This document shows positions 8,808-17,248 of a stretch of DNA of 64,000 nucleotides, one piece after another. A program made the translations under genes and the position numbers. This DNA is from UBA2108 sp963925495 (GTDB taxonomy: Bacteria > Bacteroidota > Bacteroidia > Flavobacteriales_G > Salibacteraceae), in contig CAWUST010000012.1 of NCBI GenBank assembly GCA_963925495.1, forward strand, positions 1 through 64,000. The letters run 5' to 3'. The stretch's first letter is position 1. Every line of letters begins with the position of its first letter. Below the pieces are notes generated by a model. It did not search any database and was not told where the DNA came from. It worked only from the letters and a program-made list of their open reading frames with translations.

Positions 8808-9107
8808 TTACGTTAGGTTTGACCAGGCACCAGCATTAAAAGCTTCAATATCATTCGACTTCAAAATTTTAACCGCCTGGCCACTTCGCATTCCCGATTT
8901 GCAAACCATTATTATCGGCACGCCGTATTTCTTTAATTTATTAAGGTTATTACTTACGGTTTCCAGAGGAATATTAATTGCACCGTTTGGGTGTCCAGTT
9001 TTGAATTCGCCTGCTGAACGTACATCAATAACTTTAGCACCGTTTACAATAAGCTCGGCATAATCTACTTTTGGACCAAAGCCCAATAAATCACTAAAAA
9101 ATCCCAT
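8808..9107 (-). CDS. Single-domain rhodanese-like sulfurtransferase
   Basis: 99 aa, the length of a minimal rhodanese. The active-site loop is MVCKSGMRSGQA with Cys at about residue 69. The upstream 'vIDVRSAGEFKTGHPNGAINIPL' region is the usual CH2A-type motif at residues 25-47. Such proteins carry a persulfide and hand sulfur to partners or to cyanide; the physiological acceptor is unknown. There is no signal peptide, so it is cytoplasmic. A -7 box lies at 9134-9141 and a 14-bp palindrome at 9165-9178, just upstream of the promoter, suggests control by a dimeric regulator. Confidence 0.85.
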   Translation of the reverse strand: MGFFSDLLGFGPKVDYAELIVNGAKVIDVRSAGEFKTGHPNGAINIPLETVSNNLNKLKKYGVPIIMVCKSGMRSGQAVKILKSNDIEAFNAGAWSNLT

Positions 9108-9133
9108 AAAAGTTTGTTTGTTTAATTAGGTCA

Positions 9134-9141
9134 CAAAAGTA
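9134..9141 (-). promoter_or_regulatory. Promoter -7 box of the rhodanese gene
   Basis: TACTTTTG on the minus strand, 26 nt before the ATG; it matches TAnnTTTG. No good TTTG is present at the -33 distance, which fits a promoter needing an activator bound at the nearby palindrome. Confidence 0.5.
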
Positions 9142-9164
9142 GGGAGCAGTCTAGGGTGGTATTG

Positions 9165-9178
9165 GTAACAATTGTTAC
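9165..9178. promoter_or_regulatory. 14-bp perfect palindrome, candidate operator
   Basis: GTAACAATTGTTAC is its own reverse complement and sits 24 bp upstream of the rhodanese -7 box, that is near -35 to -50. The half-site spacing (GTAAC-N4-GTTAC) is like sites of CRP/FNR-family regulators; assignment to a named regulator is inference. Confidence 0.45.
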
Positions 9179-9201
9179 AACTTCTGAAAAAATTAGATAA
9201 A

Positions 9202-11175
9202 TTAAAAATTAAGCAGCTCTAGAACCTTTTCTTTTAGCTTCGAATTCGCCAAAAACCCATTTTCTAAATCGGCTGCAAAAGGAACCGGAGTATCCAAACT
9301 GGCAACTCGTTTTACTGGAGCATCCAAATATTCAAAACAATGTTCTGTGATGTTAGCCGAAATTTCGCCACCTATTCCACCAATAAGAACGTCTTCGTGC
9401 AGTATAAGTGCTTTACCAGTTTTTTGAACCGAGGTATAAATAGTTTCGTAATCAATAGGAGAGAGGGTTTTTAAGTTTATTAAATCTGCGCTTATTTTTT
9501 CTTGATCTATTAAGTCAATTGCCCAGTGAACTCCCATTCCATAGGTAATAATACTTAGGTCGTTACCTTCTTTTAGTAAACTTGCTTTTCCTATTTCTTC
9601 GGTAAAATATCCTTCAGATACATCTTCCGAAATACTTCTGTAAAGTGCTTTGTGTTCGAAATACAATACTGGATTCGGGTCTTCAAATGCAGCCAATAAA
9701 AGCCCTTTGGCTTCATGAGGAAAAGCAGGGTAAACCACTTTTAAACCGGGTACATGCGTAAACCAAGCCTCAATACTTTGCGAATGGAAAGGGCCAGCCG
9801 ATACTCCTGCACCAGTTGGCATTCTTACAACTACATCAGCATTTTGTCCCCAACGCCAGTGAATTTTTGCTAGGTTGTTTACTATTTGATTAAAACCGCA
9901 GGTGGCAAAATCGGAAAATTGCATTTCCATCATTGCTTTTTGGCCTTTTATAGATAATCCCAAAGAAGCTCCTACTATGGCAGATTCGCACAAAGGGGTG
10001 TTTCTAACTCGGTCTCTTCCAAATTCTTCAACAAAACCTTCGGTTACTTTAAATACTCCACCATAATCGCCAATGTCTTGTCCCATAAGCACCAAATTAT
10101 CATGCTTTTTCATCGCTTCTTTTAGTCCGTCGGATATAGAATCGACAAGGCGCATTTCCTTCTTTAACTCAGAAGGGACAGTTAATTTAAATTCCGATTT
10201 GGCAAAAAGGTCTTTCACTTCGTCTTTTGCACAAAAAGTAATTTTATCTTCTTTGGAAGCTTCGTCAAAAGCTTTGTTTATCTCTAATTTAAAACCTAAT
10301 TTTAATTGTTCAATATCGACACTGGTAATTACTTTTTCATCCAAAAGGTATTGCTCAAAATTAATGACTGGATCTTGTTTTTCCCATTGGTCAATAATTC
10401 CTTCGGGGTAGTATTTGGTGCCAGAAGCTTCTTCGTGTCCTCTAATTCTAAATGACATACATTCAACCAAAATTGGTTTTGAATTTTCTCTAATTTCTAC
10501 TGCAGCTTCTTTAATGGTATGGTAAACTTCTAATAAATCATTTCCATTGCATTGTTTGGTTTCCATTCCATAGCCAATGCCTTTGTCAGTAAATTGTTTG
10601 AATTTATATTGTTCTGAGCTAGGAGTACTTAATCCCCAATGGTTGTTTTCTACAAGAAAAATAACTGGTAAATCCCAAACTGCTGCTACGTTTAATGCTT
10701 CATGAAAATCACCTTCACTTGCTCCACCATCACCTGAAACTACAAGAGTTGCTTTTTTCTCACCTTTTAATTTACAGGCAAGAGCAATACCGTCTGCAAT
10801 GCCGAGTTGAGGTCCTAAATGAGAAATCATTCCAACAATATGGTGTTCCATACTGCCAAAATGAAAGGAACGATCACGCCCTTTTGTAAAGCCATTATTT
10901 TTTCCCTGAAATTGAGAAAACAATCTGTTCAATGGAATTTCTCGGGTAGTGAAAACACCCAAGTTCCTATGCATAGGCAAAATAACTTCATCCTTTTCAA
11001 GTGCTAAAGTTGCGCCTACAGAAATAGCTTCTTGTCCCCATCCACTAAACCATTTTGAAATGTTACCAGCTCGAAGCTGAATCATCATCTTTTCCTCTAT
11101 CATTCGAGGTTTAAGAACGGATTTATAAAAATGCAGGAGGTCCTTGTTTGAAAGGTCTTTTCTTTCGAATTTCAT
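9202..11175 (-). CDS. Fused E1 alpha/beta subunit of a 2-oxoacid dehydrogenase (branched-chain type)
   Basis: 657 aa joining the two E1 subunits in one chain. Residues ~1-330 are the alpha part with the thiamine-diphosphate motif GDGGASEGDFHEALNVAA..ENN. Residues ~335-657 are the beta part (MGQDIGDYGGVFKVTEGF, then NTPLCESAIVGASLGLS, then FFDFATCG-like FSDFATCGFNQI). Fused E1 proteins of this length are usual in Bacteroidota. They decarboxylate 2-oxoacids (2-oxoisovalerate or pyruvate type) and pass the acyl group to an E2 lipoyl protein, which is not in this window. Substrate cannot be set from sequence alone. A TACATTTG box lies 16 nt upstream of the ATG. Confidence 0.85.
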   Translation of the reverse strand: MKFERKDLSNKDLLHFYKSVLKPRMIEEKMMIQLRAGNISKWFSGWGQEAISVGATLALEKDEVILPMHRNLGVFTTREIPLNRLFSQFQGKNNGFTKGRDRSFHFGSMEHHIVGMISHLGPQLGIADGIALACKLKGEKKATLVVSGDGGASEGDFHEALNVAAVWDLPVIFLVENNHWGLSTPSSEQYKFKQFTDKGIGYGMETKQCNGNDLLEVYHTIKEAAVEIRENSKPILVECMSFRIRGHEEASGTKYYPEGIIDQWEKQDPVINFEQYLLDEKVITSVDIEQLKLGFKLEINKAFDEASKEDKITFCAKDEVKDLFAKSEFKLTVPSELKKEMRLVDSISDGLKEAMKKHDNLVLMGQDIGDYGGVFKVTEGFVEEFGRDRVRNTPLCESAIVGASLGLSIKGQKAMMEMQFSDFATCGFNQIVNNLAKIHWRWGQNADVVVRMPTGAGVSAGPFHSQSIEAWFTHVPGLKVVYPAFPHEAKGLLLAAFEDPNPVLYFEHKALYRSISEDVSEGYFTEEIGKASLLKEGNDLSIITYGMGVHWAIDLIDQEKISADLINLKTLSPIDYETIYTSVQKTGKALILHEDVLIGGIGGEISANITEHCFEYLDAPVKRVASLDTPVPFAADLENGFLANSKLKEKVLELLNF

Positions 11176-11191
11176 GGTACTATGTAAGATT

Positions 11192-11199
11192 CAAATGTA
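11192..11199 (-). promoter_or_regulatory. Promoter -7 box of the fused E1 gene
   Basis: TACATTTG on the minus strand, 16 nt before the start codon; matches TAnnTTTG. The -33 element is not evident. Confidence 0.5.
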
Positions 11200-11253
11200 A
11201 TGTAAGGAATGGAAGAGAATAGGCTAAATCTGCCAAAATTATAAATACTTAAT

Positions 11254-12313
11254 AATGAAACAGTTCCTTTTACTTTGTACAAGTATTTTGTTTTTCCAAA
11301 GTGCAAGTCTTGCTCAAAAAATTGGTTCGGAAACAATTGAAATTAAATTTACTCATTTGCCATTAGTTCCTGTTCCAAATGGCACATTGGCTATGACGTT
11401 GAGTATAAGAACGCACACGAAGAGGAGGTAAATGCTGCCGAAAATAGTTATGTAAAGGATAAAGAGGTCGCGCAAGATGAAGTGGATAGAGAACATCAAG
11501 CAGTAAAAATAATTAATGCTATTGGTGAGAATTCTACCAAAGCACGAGTTGTAGAAAAACCATATTTACCAATAGTTTATACCGAAAGTAATATGCTTCA
11601 AAAGTTTACTTTAAATGAATTGTCTAGGTCAGAAAGACCTAATGTTCAAATGCAGATAAATTTCAACGGATTCAACTATACTAAATTAGAAGTGACAACA
11701 ACAAAATCGGTTGTAAAGTATTACCATTGTTCTATAAATTCTATAAAAGCCAAACATGAAATGAGTGTTTCTTTGACTGATAATACTGGAAATATAATTC
11801 ACGAATTTAATGTTCCTAATAGCGGTAAAAAAAAACTTCATCTACTAAAAGTTTTTTAAGTCGTAGTACTCTTGATGCTTATTGGGCAAATAGCAAACAC
11901 AATGTTTTACGGCCTTTAGAAAGGAGAATTACAGATTATAACATAAAGGTAGCTCAGCGAGAAATCACGAATCAATTTGGGGTTTCGGATCAAACCAAAA
12001 AAGTGAAAGGGTGGTTGTTAGTGATAAAAAAATGGATTATAGCGAATACATAAAGGCTTATGAGCTCATTTTTGAAGGGGCTATGCTTTATTACGTTGAA
12101 AACGAAAACGCGAAAGTTGCTATAAAAAAAGCATTGGATTTATGGGAAGGTGTTTTAAAAGAATCGGATTTGACAAACAAAAAGGCTAGAGTAAATGATA
12201 AGGTTACTGGAGCTGCACGATACAATTGTGCACTATTTTATTGTTAGGTAAATGACCATAACAAAGCAAATTATCATTTGATGAAATTAAAATTGCTGGA
12301 TTTAAGTAAGTAA
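11254..12313 (+). pseudogene. Frameshifted secreted-protein gene
   Basis: A signal-peptide start (MKQFLLLCTSILFFQSASLAQ) at 11254 runs out of frame near 11385. The sense continues in another frame (YDVEYKNAHEEEVNAAENSY, then ARVVEKPYLPIVYTESNMLQ), shifts again at the A-run near 11828 (LSRSTLDAYWANSKHNVLRP) and once more near 12010 (VVVSDKKMDYSEYIKAYELI, then AVAIKKALDLWEGVLKESD-like text). It ends after further stops around 12245-12313. Joined, the pieces make one protein of about 350 aa with a TPR-like C-terminus; I do not recognise the family. Three shifts could in principle be sequencing errors, but the in-frame stops near the end argue for real decay. Confidence 0.7.
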
Positions 12314-12412
12314 AACAGGCAAGTGAAAGATTTGAAAGCATTTATTAGATGACCATGAGGCCAGGTATGAAGCTAATGTTGAGTCTTAAAAAGTTATAAA
12401 ACAAAAAATAGG

Positions 12413-12437
12413 AAGGAGGCTTGTGAGCCTCCTTTTT
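12413..12437 (+). terminator. Rho-independent terminator after the 11.3-12.3 kb pseudogene
   Basis: AAGGAGGCT, loop TGTG, AGCCTCCTT followed by a T run. It ends only ten bases before the -7 box of the next gene, so it insulates the sulfatase operon. Confidence 0.8.
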
Positions 12438-12446
12438 TCATTTCAG

Positions 12447-12454
12447 TACATTTG
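12447..12454 (+). promoter_or_regulatory. Promoter -7 box of the LtaS-like gene
   Basis: TACATTTG followed by CCACCA and then GTG at 12461. Transcription would begin at or within a base or two of this GTG, so the mRNA is likely leaderless. This is the reason for preferring the GTG to the in-frame TTG at 12452, which overlaps the box. Confidence 0.5.
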
Positions 12455-12460
12455 CCACCA

Positions 12461-14341
12461 GTGAAATCTTTCGATTTAAAACTCCGAATTCTTTTTGCTC
12501 ATTTTACATGGGCATTGTTCGTAATGAGCTTGTGTAGAGGTGTGTTTTATTATTTCAACTACGGCCACTTTCAAACGGCAAATAGTGGAGTTTTTATTAC
12601 CGGTACAAGATTTGATTTTTCTGCCCTTTTTTGGATGTTGTTACCTTATTTGGCGCTGTCATTAATCAACCTGCTGATCGACTTGCCGAAACAGGTAAAT
12701 AAATTCCGAAACCTCCTATTTCTGTTGGGGTTAATTGTTTCTGTTTTATTCAATTTAATTGATGTTGAATATTACAAATTCACCTTAAAACGAAGCACTT
12801 ACGATATTTTTTCTTTTATGAATGAAGGAGCAGATATGTACACTTTAATACCTCAGTTTTTATCGGATTTTTGGTATTTGGTAATTTTATTTATAGCATT
12901 TACATCCGCAATTTATTTCGTCCATAAAAAAATTGAAAATGCCAATTTTAAAGTCCCGGATAAGACAAGAGACTGGATAGGGAAAGGAATGATTACGCTT
13001 TTTTTAGCAGCTTTTTTTATTATTGGAGGCCGTGGAGGATTACAGTTGATTCCACTTGGAATAGTAGATGCGGGAAAATTTACTTCGCCTCAAAATGTTC
13101 CATTATTATTAAATACTCCTTTTAGCATAATACGGACCATTGGAAAAGAAGGGATAAAAGCCAAGCAGTTTTATTCAAAAGATGAATTGAATACCCTGTT
13201 TAATCCTATTTCAAAATTTACAAAAGACAAATCTTTTCAAAAAAAAAATGTAGTTATTATTATTCTGGAGAGCTTTTCTATGGAGTATGTAAGCGATAAT
13301 GAAAAAGGAAAAAAGCTTACGCCATTCTTACAAAAGCTGAAACAAAAAAGCGAGTTTTATGATTGTTGTTTTGCAAATGGAAAGAAGTCCATTGAGGCGC
13401 TGCCAGCAATTATGAGTGGAATTCCAACTTGGATGAACGATCCATTTGTTTCTTCATCCTACGGGGTAAATAGAATTGAAAGTTTCGCTACTTACTTAAA
13501 GCCAAAAGGGTATCACACTTCGTTTTTTCATGGCGGTAAAAATGGAACAATGAACTTTGATGGATACATTTCTGCTGCCAGCTTCGATGCTTATTATGGT
13601 AAAGATGAATATCCAAATCAGAATGACTACGATGGTACTTGGGGAATTTTTGATGAACCATACTTGCAATACTTTTCAAAATCACTTTCAACATTAAAGG
13701 AGCCCTTTTTTTCAAGTGTGTTTTCCCTTTCGTCCCACCACCCTTATGCAATTCCAGAACAATTTAAAGGGAAATTTACAGATGGTGAAAATCCTTTAGA
13801 AACCACTATACAATATGTAGATTACAGCTTAGAACAGTTTTTTATTTCTGCTGAAAAAGAGGCTTGGTTCAATAACACCATTTTTGTTATTACTGCTGAC
13901 CACACACCCAATTCTGAAACAATAGAATACCAACGAAGGTTAGGGATGTATCACATTCCACTTTTTATTTACGAGCCTTCCGCGGATACGTCTTTTGTAA
14001 ATTCCAGGGTATGCCAACAAATTGATATTTTACCTTCCCTTTTAGACCGGTTAAACTACTCAGAGCCTGTTTTTGGTTTTGGGAAAAGTATATATCAAAG
14101 TCAGGAAGGGTATGCCATTCAGTTTTTAAATAATACCTACCAAATAATGAAAAACGACATGCTTTACCAAAGTAATTTGGAAACTTCTTTAGGAATGTAT
14201 AATACCAATAATGATGTGCTTCTGGAAACCAATTTGATGGGCCAAAACAAAAGTTTAGATAAAAAAATGGACACCGATTTGAAAGCAGTAATTCAATCAT
14301 ACAACGAGCGCTTGATAAATAATAAACTGACATCCAAGTGA
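12461..14341 (+). CDS. LtaS-like membrane sulfatase (phosphoglycerol transferase family)
   Basis: 626 aa from GTG 12461. Five or so TM helices fill residues ~1-200. The extracytoplasmic alkaline-phosphatase/sulfatase fold then shows the metal motif VVIIILESFSMEY (Glu), the nucleophile region FANGKKSIEALPAIMSG (Ser/Thr-type), FFHGGKNGTMNFDGY, DGTWGIFDE and ITADHTPN (Asp-His). In Gram-positives this family polymerises glycerol phosphate from phosphatidylglycerol and releases diacylglycerol; in Gram-negatives relatives transfer phosphoglycerol or phosphoethanolamine to glycans or lipids. The acceptor here is unknown. Its stop overlaps the start of the lipid kinase gene by 4 bp (GTGA), implying translational coupling. 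Confidence 0.8.
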   Translation: MKSFDLKLRILFAHFTWALFVMSLCRGVFYYFNYGHFQTANSGVFITGTRFDFSALFWMLLPYLALSLINLLIDLPKQVNKFRNLLFLLGLIVSVLFNLIDVEYYKFTLKRSTYDIFSFMNEGADMYTLIPQFLSDFWYLVILFIAFTSAIYFVHKKIENANFKVPDKTRDWIGKGMITLFLAAFFIIGGRGGLQLIPLGIVDAGKFTSPQNVPLLLNTPFSIIRTIGKEGIKAKQFYSKDELNTLFNPISKFTKDKSFQKKNVVIIILESFSMEYVSDNEKGKKLTPFLQKLKQKSEFYDCCFANGKKSIEALPAIMSGIPTWMNDPFVSSSYGVNRIESFATYLKPKGYHTSFFHGGKNGTMNFDGYISAASFDAYYGKDEYPNQNDYDGTWGIFDEPYLQYFSKSLSTLKEPFFSSVFSLSSHHPYAIPEQFKGKFTDGENPLETTIQYVDYSLEQFFISAEKEAWFNNTIFVITADHTPNSETIEYQRRLGMYHIPLFIYEPSADTSFVNSRVCQQIDILPSLLDRLNYSEPVFGFGKSIYQSQEGYAIQFLNNTYQIMKNDMLYQSNLETSLGMYNTNNDVLLETNLMGQNKSLDKKMDTDLKAVIQSYNERLINNKLTSK

Positions 14342-15225
14342 AAACTTACTTCTTTATAATTAATCCTATTTCGGGAAATGGTCAAAAACAAAAAACCATT
14401 GACTTAATTGATAAAGTATTGAGTGATCGAAATATAAAATACGAAATTAAGCTCACTGAATATGCTGGACATGCGTCCGAAATCGCTAAAAATATTTGTA
14501 ACACCCCAAATTGTGTAATTGTAGCAGTTGGAGGTGACGGATCGTTGAACGAAGTTGCTCAGAGTTTATTAGGAAGTGAATCTTCGTTGGGAATAATTCC
14601 TCAGGGATCTGGAAATGGCTTAGCTCGACATCTTAAAATACCCATGGACACGGAAGCCGCTCTTCTAGAGCTTTTGAATGGCAAGTCTGTAAAAATGGAT
14701 GCTGGAACACTAAATGGAAAACACTTTTTTGTGACTTGTGGAATTGGATTTGATGCTGAAGTTTCTTATAGTTTTTCGAAAGGAAACTTGAGAGGATTAG
14801 CTGGTTACGTAAAAGAATCCATGATTCTTTACCCCATGTATAAATCAAAAAAGTACCGAATTACAAATAAGGGTAAAACTATAGAGCACGAAGCTTTTTC
14901 TATTTCAGTTGCCAATGCCTCGCAATATGGAAACGATGCTGTAATTGCAAAAGATGCAAGTATTTCGGATAGTTTGCTGGATTTATGTGTACTCAAAAAA
15001 TTCCCAAAATTGCTCGGCTTTCATTTAGGGATAAGCATGTTCATGCAAAATATTCAACAATCTAGTTATTTTATAGGGGAACAAATTGAAGAAATTGAAA
15101 TTGAACATCTAGGAAAGGGTGGGGTTTGTAATGCTCAAATAGATGGTGAATCTATTGAGGCTCATTTTCCTGTGAAAATAAAAGTAATTCCAAATTCAAT
15201 AAATATTATTGTACCAAAGAATTGA
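14338..15225 (+). CDS. Diacylglycerol/lipid kinase family protein (DagK/YegS fold)
   Basis: 295 aa with a GTG start inside the upstream stop (GTGA). Motifs: INPISGNGQKQ (N-terminal nucleotide loop), VVAVGGDGSLNEVAQSLLG (GGDGS/T-N-E signature, about residue 63-80), and GIIPQGSGNGLARHLKIP (GTGN-type loop). It phosphorylates diacylglycerol or a related lipid at the inner face of the cytoplasmic membrane. Coupling to an LtaS-like enzyme makes sense because that reaction can generate diacylglycerol that has to be recycled to phosphatidic acid. An alternative is a sphingosine or ceramide-type kinase, since many Bacteroidota make sphingolipids. Confidence 0.8.
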   Translation: MKTYFFIINPISGNGQKQKTIDLIDKVLSDRNIKYEIKLTEYAGHASEIAKNICNTPNCVIVAVGGDGSLNEVAQSLLGSESSLGIIPQGSGNGLARHLKIPMDTEAALLELLNGKSVKMDAGTLNGKHFFVTCGIGFDAEVSYSFSKGNLRGLAGYVKESMILYPMYKSKKYRITNKGKTIEHEAFSISVANASQYGNDAVIAKDASISDSLLDLCVLKKFPKLLGFHLGISMFMQNIQQSSYFIGEQIEEIEIEHLGKGGVCNAQIDGESIEAHFPVKIKVIPNSINIIVPKN

Positions 15226-15230
15226 AATTT

Positions 15231-15575
15231 ATGAGTAAACGAAACAATAATAAAAGAGTAGATATTGTCTATTCTACCAATCCAAATTTCGGACTCGAAG
15301 ATAATGACGATGAATTAGAATCAGTGAAGCCAGAAGATCAATTGCTAACTGTACATCTCGAAAAAAAAGGTAGAGGCGGGAAAACTGCCGTTTTAATAAA
15401 AGGATTTCTTGGCAATGAAGAAGAATTAAAACACCTCGGTAAATTATTAAAAACCAGATGCGGAGTTGGCGGTTCTGCTAAAAATGGCGAGATAATTATT
15501 CAAGGAGATGTGAGACCAAAAGTGCTTGAAATATTAGACGAATTAAATTATAAAACCAAACGTGTGGGCGGATAA
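15231..15575 (+). CDS. SUI1/eIF1-like translation factor (YciH family)
   Basis: 114 aa from ATG 15231; the TTG nine bases earlier overlaps the kinase stop and is less likely. An acidic N-terminal tail (about 40 residues) precedes the SUI1 fold: LTVHLEKKGRGGKTAVLIKG, ELKHLGKLLKTRCGVGGSAK, IIIQGDVRPKVLEIL. The GvGGsaK turn is the hallmark of the family. In E. coli the relative YciH influences initiation fidelity. It is the third gene of the sulfatase-kinase operon, with no gap. Confidence 0.85.
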   Translation: MSKRNNNKRVDIVYSTNPNFGLEDNDDELESVKPEDQLLTVHLEKKGRGGKTAVLIKGFLGNEEELKHLGKLLKTRCGVGGSAKNGEIIIQGDVRPKVLEILDELNYKTKRVGG

Positions 15576-15600
15576 GTATTTAAACTTATCTCCTGTTTTT
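15571..15600 (+). terminator. Weak terminator-like hairpin after the SUI1 gene
   Basis: GATAAGT and ACTTATC form a 7-bp stem that includes the stop codon, followed a few bases later by a T run. Confidence 0.35.
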
Positions 15601-15619
15601 ATTGGAATAAGAAAGAAAA

Positions 15620-15823
15620 CTAATTGCAAATATAACCTTCAGCTTCCTTAGCCGCTAACTCCTTATTGTCTGCAGTACATAATTCTTGACTTTGGTATTC
15701 AGTATACGTTGTGTCTGGAGTTCTTACTTCAATTGGCACTTTACATTCATGGCATTTTGAACAAGAAATGAAAGAAAAAAACCCACCAATAATTAGAGCT
15801 AAAAAGAGAGATTGATAATTCAT
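15620..15823 (-). CDS. Tiny Cys-rich lipoprotein
   Basis: 67 aa with a lipobox (FFSFISC, Cys at about 21). The mature part begins CSKCHECKVPIEV and ends ELCTADNKELAAKEAEGYIC. The four Cys after the lipid Cys are spaced like those of the 69-aa lipoprotein at 39277-39486 (CxxxxxCxC .. C .. YxC). It resembles no enzyme. It could bind metal or be disulfide-locked; the function is unknown. Confidence 0.6.
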   Translation of the reverse strand: MNYQSLFLALIIGGFFSFISCSKCHECKVPIEVRTPDTTYTEYQSQELCTADNKELAAKEAEGYICN

Positions 15824-15851
15824 AATATTTTTTTTAATTGCAAAGCAACTT

Positions 15852-16991
15852 TTATTCCACTTTTATAGAAGCTAAAGTTCTGCTATATAAATCTTCGTAT
15901 AAAGGTAGGATTTTATCAATATCAAATTCTAAAGCTCGTTGAAAAGCTCCTTCTTTAAAACGATTTAATGTTTCGTCGTTTTCTAAAATTTGAATGGCAT
16001 TTTTTGACATATCGTCTACATCTCCAACATTGCTCATAAAACCAGATTTTCCATTTTCATTCACTTCCGGTAAACCTCCGGTATTGGTAGATATTACAGG
16101 AACTTTTGAAATCATAGCTTCCAATGCAGAAAGTCCAAAACTTTCAGTTTCAGAAGGAAGAATAAATAAATCAGCAAGGATTAAAATTTCTTCCACATCT
16201 TTTACTTTTCCTAAAAATGAAGTGTGTTTGCATGTTCCTAATTTTCGACAAAGTTGTTCAGCAGCATACCTATCTGGTCCGTCCCCAACAAAAAGCATTT
16301 TAGCAGGCATTTTATTTAAAATCCGAGCAAAAACTTCGACAACATCAGTCACCCTTTTTACTGGTCTGAAATTAGAAATATGCATGATTATTCTCTCTCC
16401 GTTGGGAGCATAATACGCGCGTAACTGTTCGTTAACGGATTGTGGTGTATGTCGTTGTGGACAGATGAAATTCGGGATAACTTCAATTTCTCGAGTTATA
16501 TTAAAATGTTTGTAAGTGTCTTTTTTTAAGTCTTTTGAAACCGAAGTTACGGCGTCGCTTTGATTTATAGAAAAAGTAATTACTGGTTCAAAAGAAGGGT
16601 CTTTGCCTACTAAAGTAATATCAGTTCCATGTAAGGTGGTGATAAAAGGAATGTAAATTCCTTTGCTTTTTAATATTTCTCTCGCATTAAATGCGGCTGA
16701 AGCATGGGGAATAGCATAATGAACATGTAAAAGATCAAGTTTTTCATGCTCCACAACATCTACTAATTTGGAAGTTAATACCAGTTCATAAGGTGTATAA
16801 TCAAATAGAGGATAGTTAGAGACCATTACTTCGTGATAAAACATATTCTCTCCAAGGTGGCTCAAACGGGCTGGTAGGTTGTAAGTAATAAAATGAACTT
16901 TGTGGCCTTTAGATGCTAAGGCTTTTCCAAGTTCGGTGGCTACAATTCCGCTTCCTCCAAAAGTTGGGTATAGTACAATTCCAATATTCAT
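15852..16991 (-). CDS. bshA: N-acetyl-alpha-D-glucosaminyl L-malate synthase BshA
   Basis: 379 aa, GT-B glycosyltransferase of the GT4 family, first enzyme of bacillithiol synthesis (UDP-GlcNAc plus L-malate). The N-terminus MNIGIVLYPTFGGSGIVATELG is typical of BshA rather than of general GT4 enzymes. The C-terminal domain has HISNFRPVKRV, VGDGPDR and ETESFGLSALEAM (the EX7E donor-binding motif). It is cytosolic. The next pathway enzyme, BshB1, is at 32637; bshC is not in the window. A TAATTTCGC box just before the ATG is one base off the usual -7 element. Confidence 0.9.
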   Translation of the reverse strand: MNIGIVLYPTFGGSGIVATELGKALASKGHKVHFITYNLPARLSHLGENMFYHEVMVSNYPLFDYTPYELVLTSKLVDVVEHEKLDLLHVHYAIPHASAAFNAREILKSKGIYIPFITTLHGTDITLVGKDPSFEPVITFSINQSDAVTSVSKDLKKDTYKHFNITREIEVIPNFICPQRHTPQSVNEQLRAYYAPNGERIIMHISNFRPVKRVTDVVEVFARILNKMPAKMLFVGDGPDRYAAEQLCRKLGTCKHTSFLGKVKDVEEILILADLFILPSETESFGLSALEAMISKVPVISTNTGGLPEVNENGKSGFMSNVGDVDDMSKNAIQILENDETLNRFKEGAFQRALEFDIDKILPLYEDLYSRTLASIKVE

Positions 16992-17248
16992 GTTGCGAAA
17001 TTAAGCTCTGAAGTGATACTGCCATCTTAATTTTAGTCAATTTGTCGGAACTGGGCTTTTGGGCAGGGAAGTTGTGTTGTGTGCGAAATAGATGTGAGTA
17101 ATTTGTTTTTTATTTCTATTTTTTTTAATAAAGCACCATATTTAATCTAAGGCAATTCAACACACGCATTATATTTTAAAAAAGCAGACTAATATAGAAA
17201 AGAAGAAATAAGCGAATTTGTGTGTATTTGGAATAAAAATGACCGAAA

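Noticed and set aside
9202..11175. Other names in use for this fused protein (for example formylmethanofuran dehydrogenase)
   Set aside because: Both halves carry clear thiamine-diphosphate E1 motifs and there are no molybdopterin or Fe-S motifs.
17070..17170. A further attC-like site near bshA (GTTGTGTGCG and CAACACACGC)
   Set aside because: The arms pair only partly and the AACAAAACC core is missing, so I do not count it as a copy.
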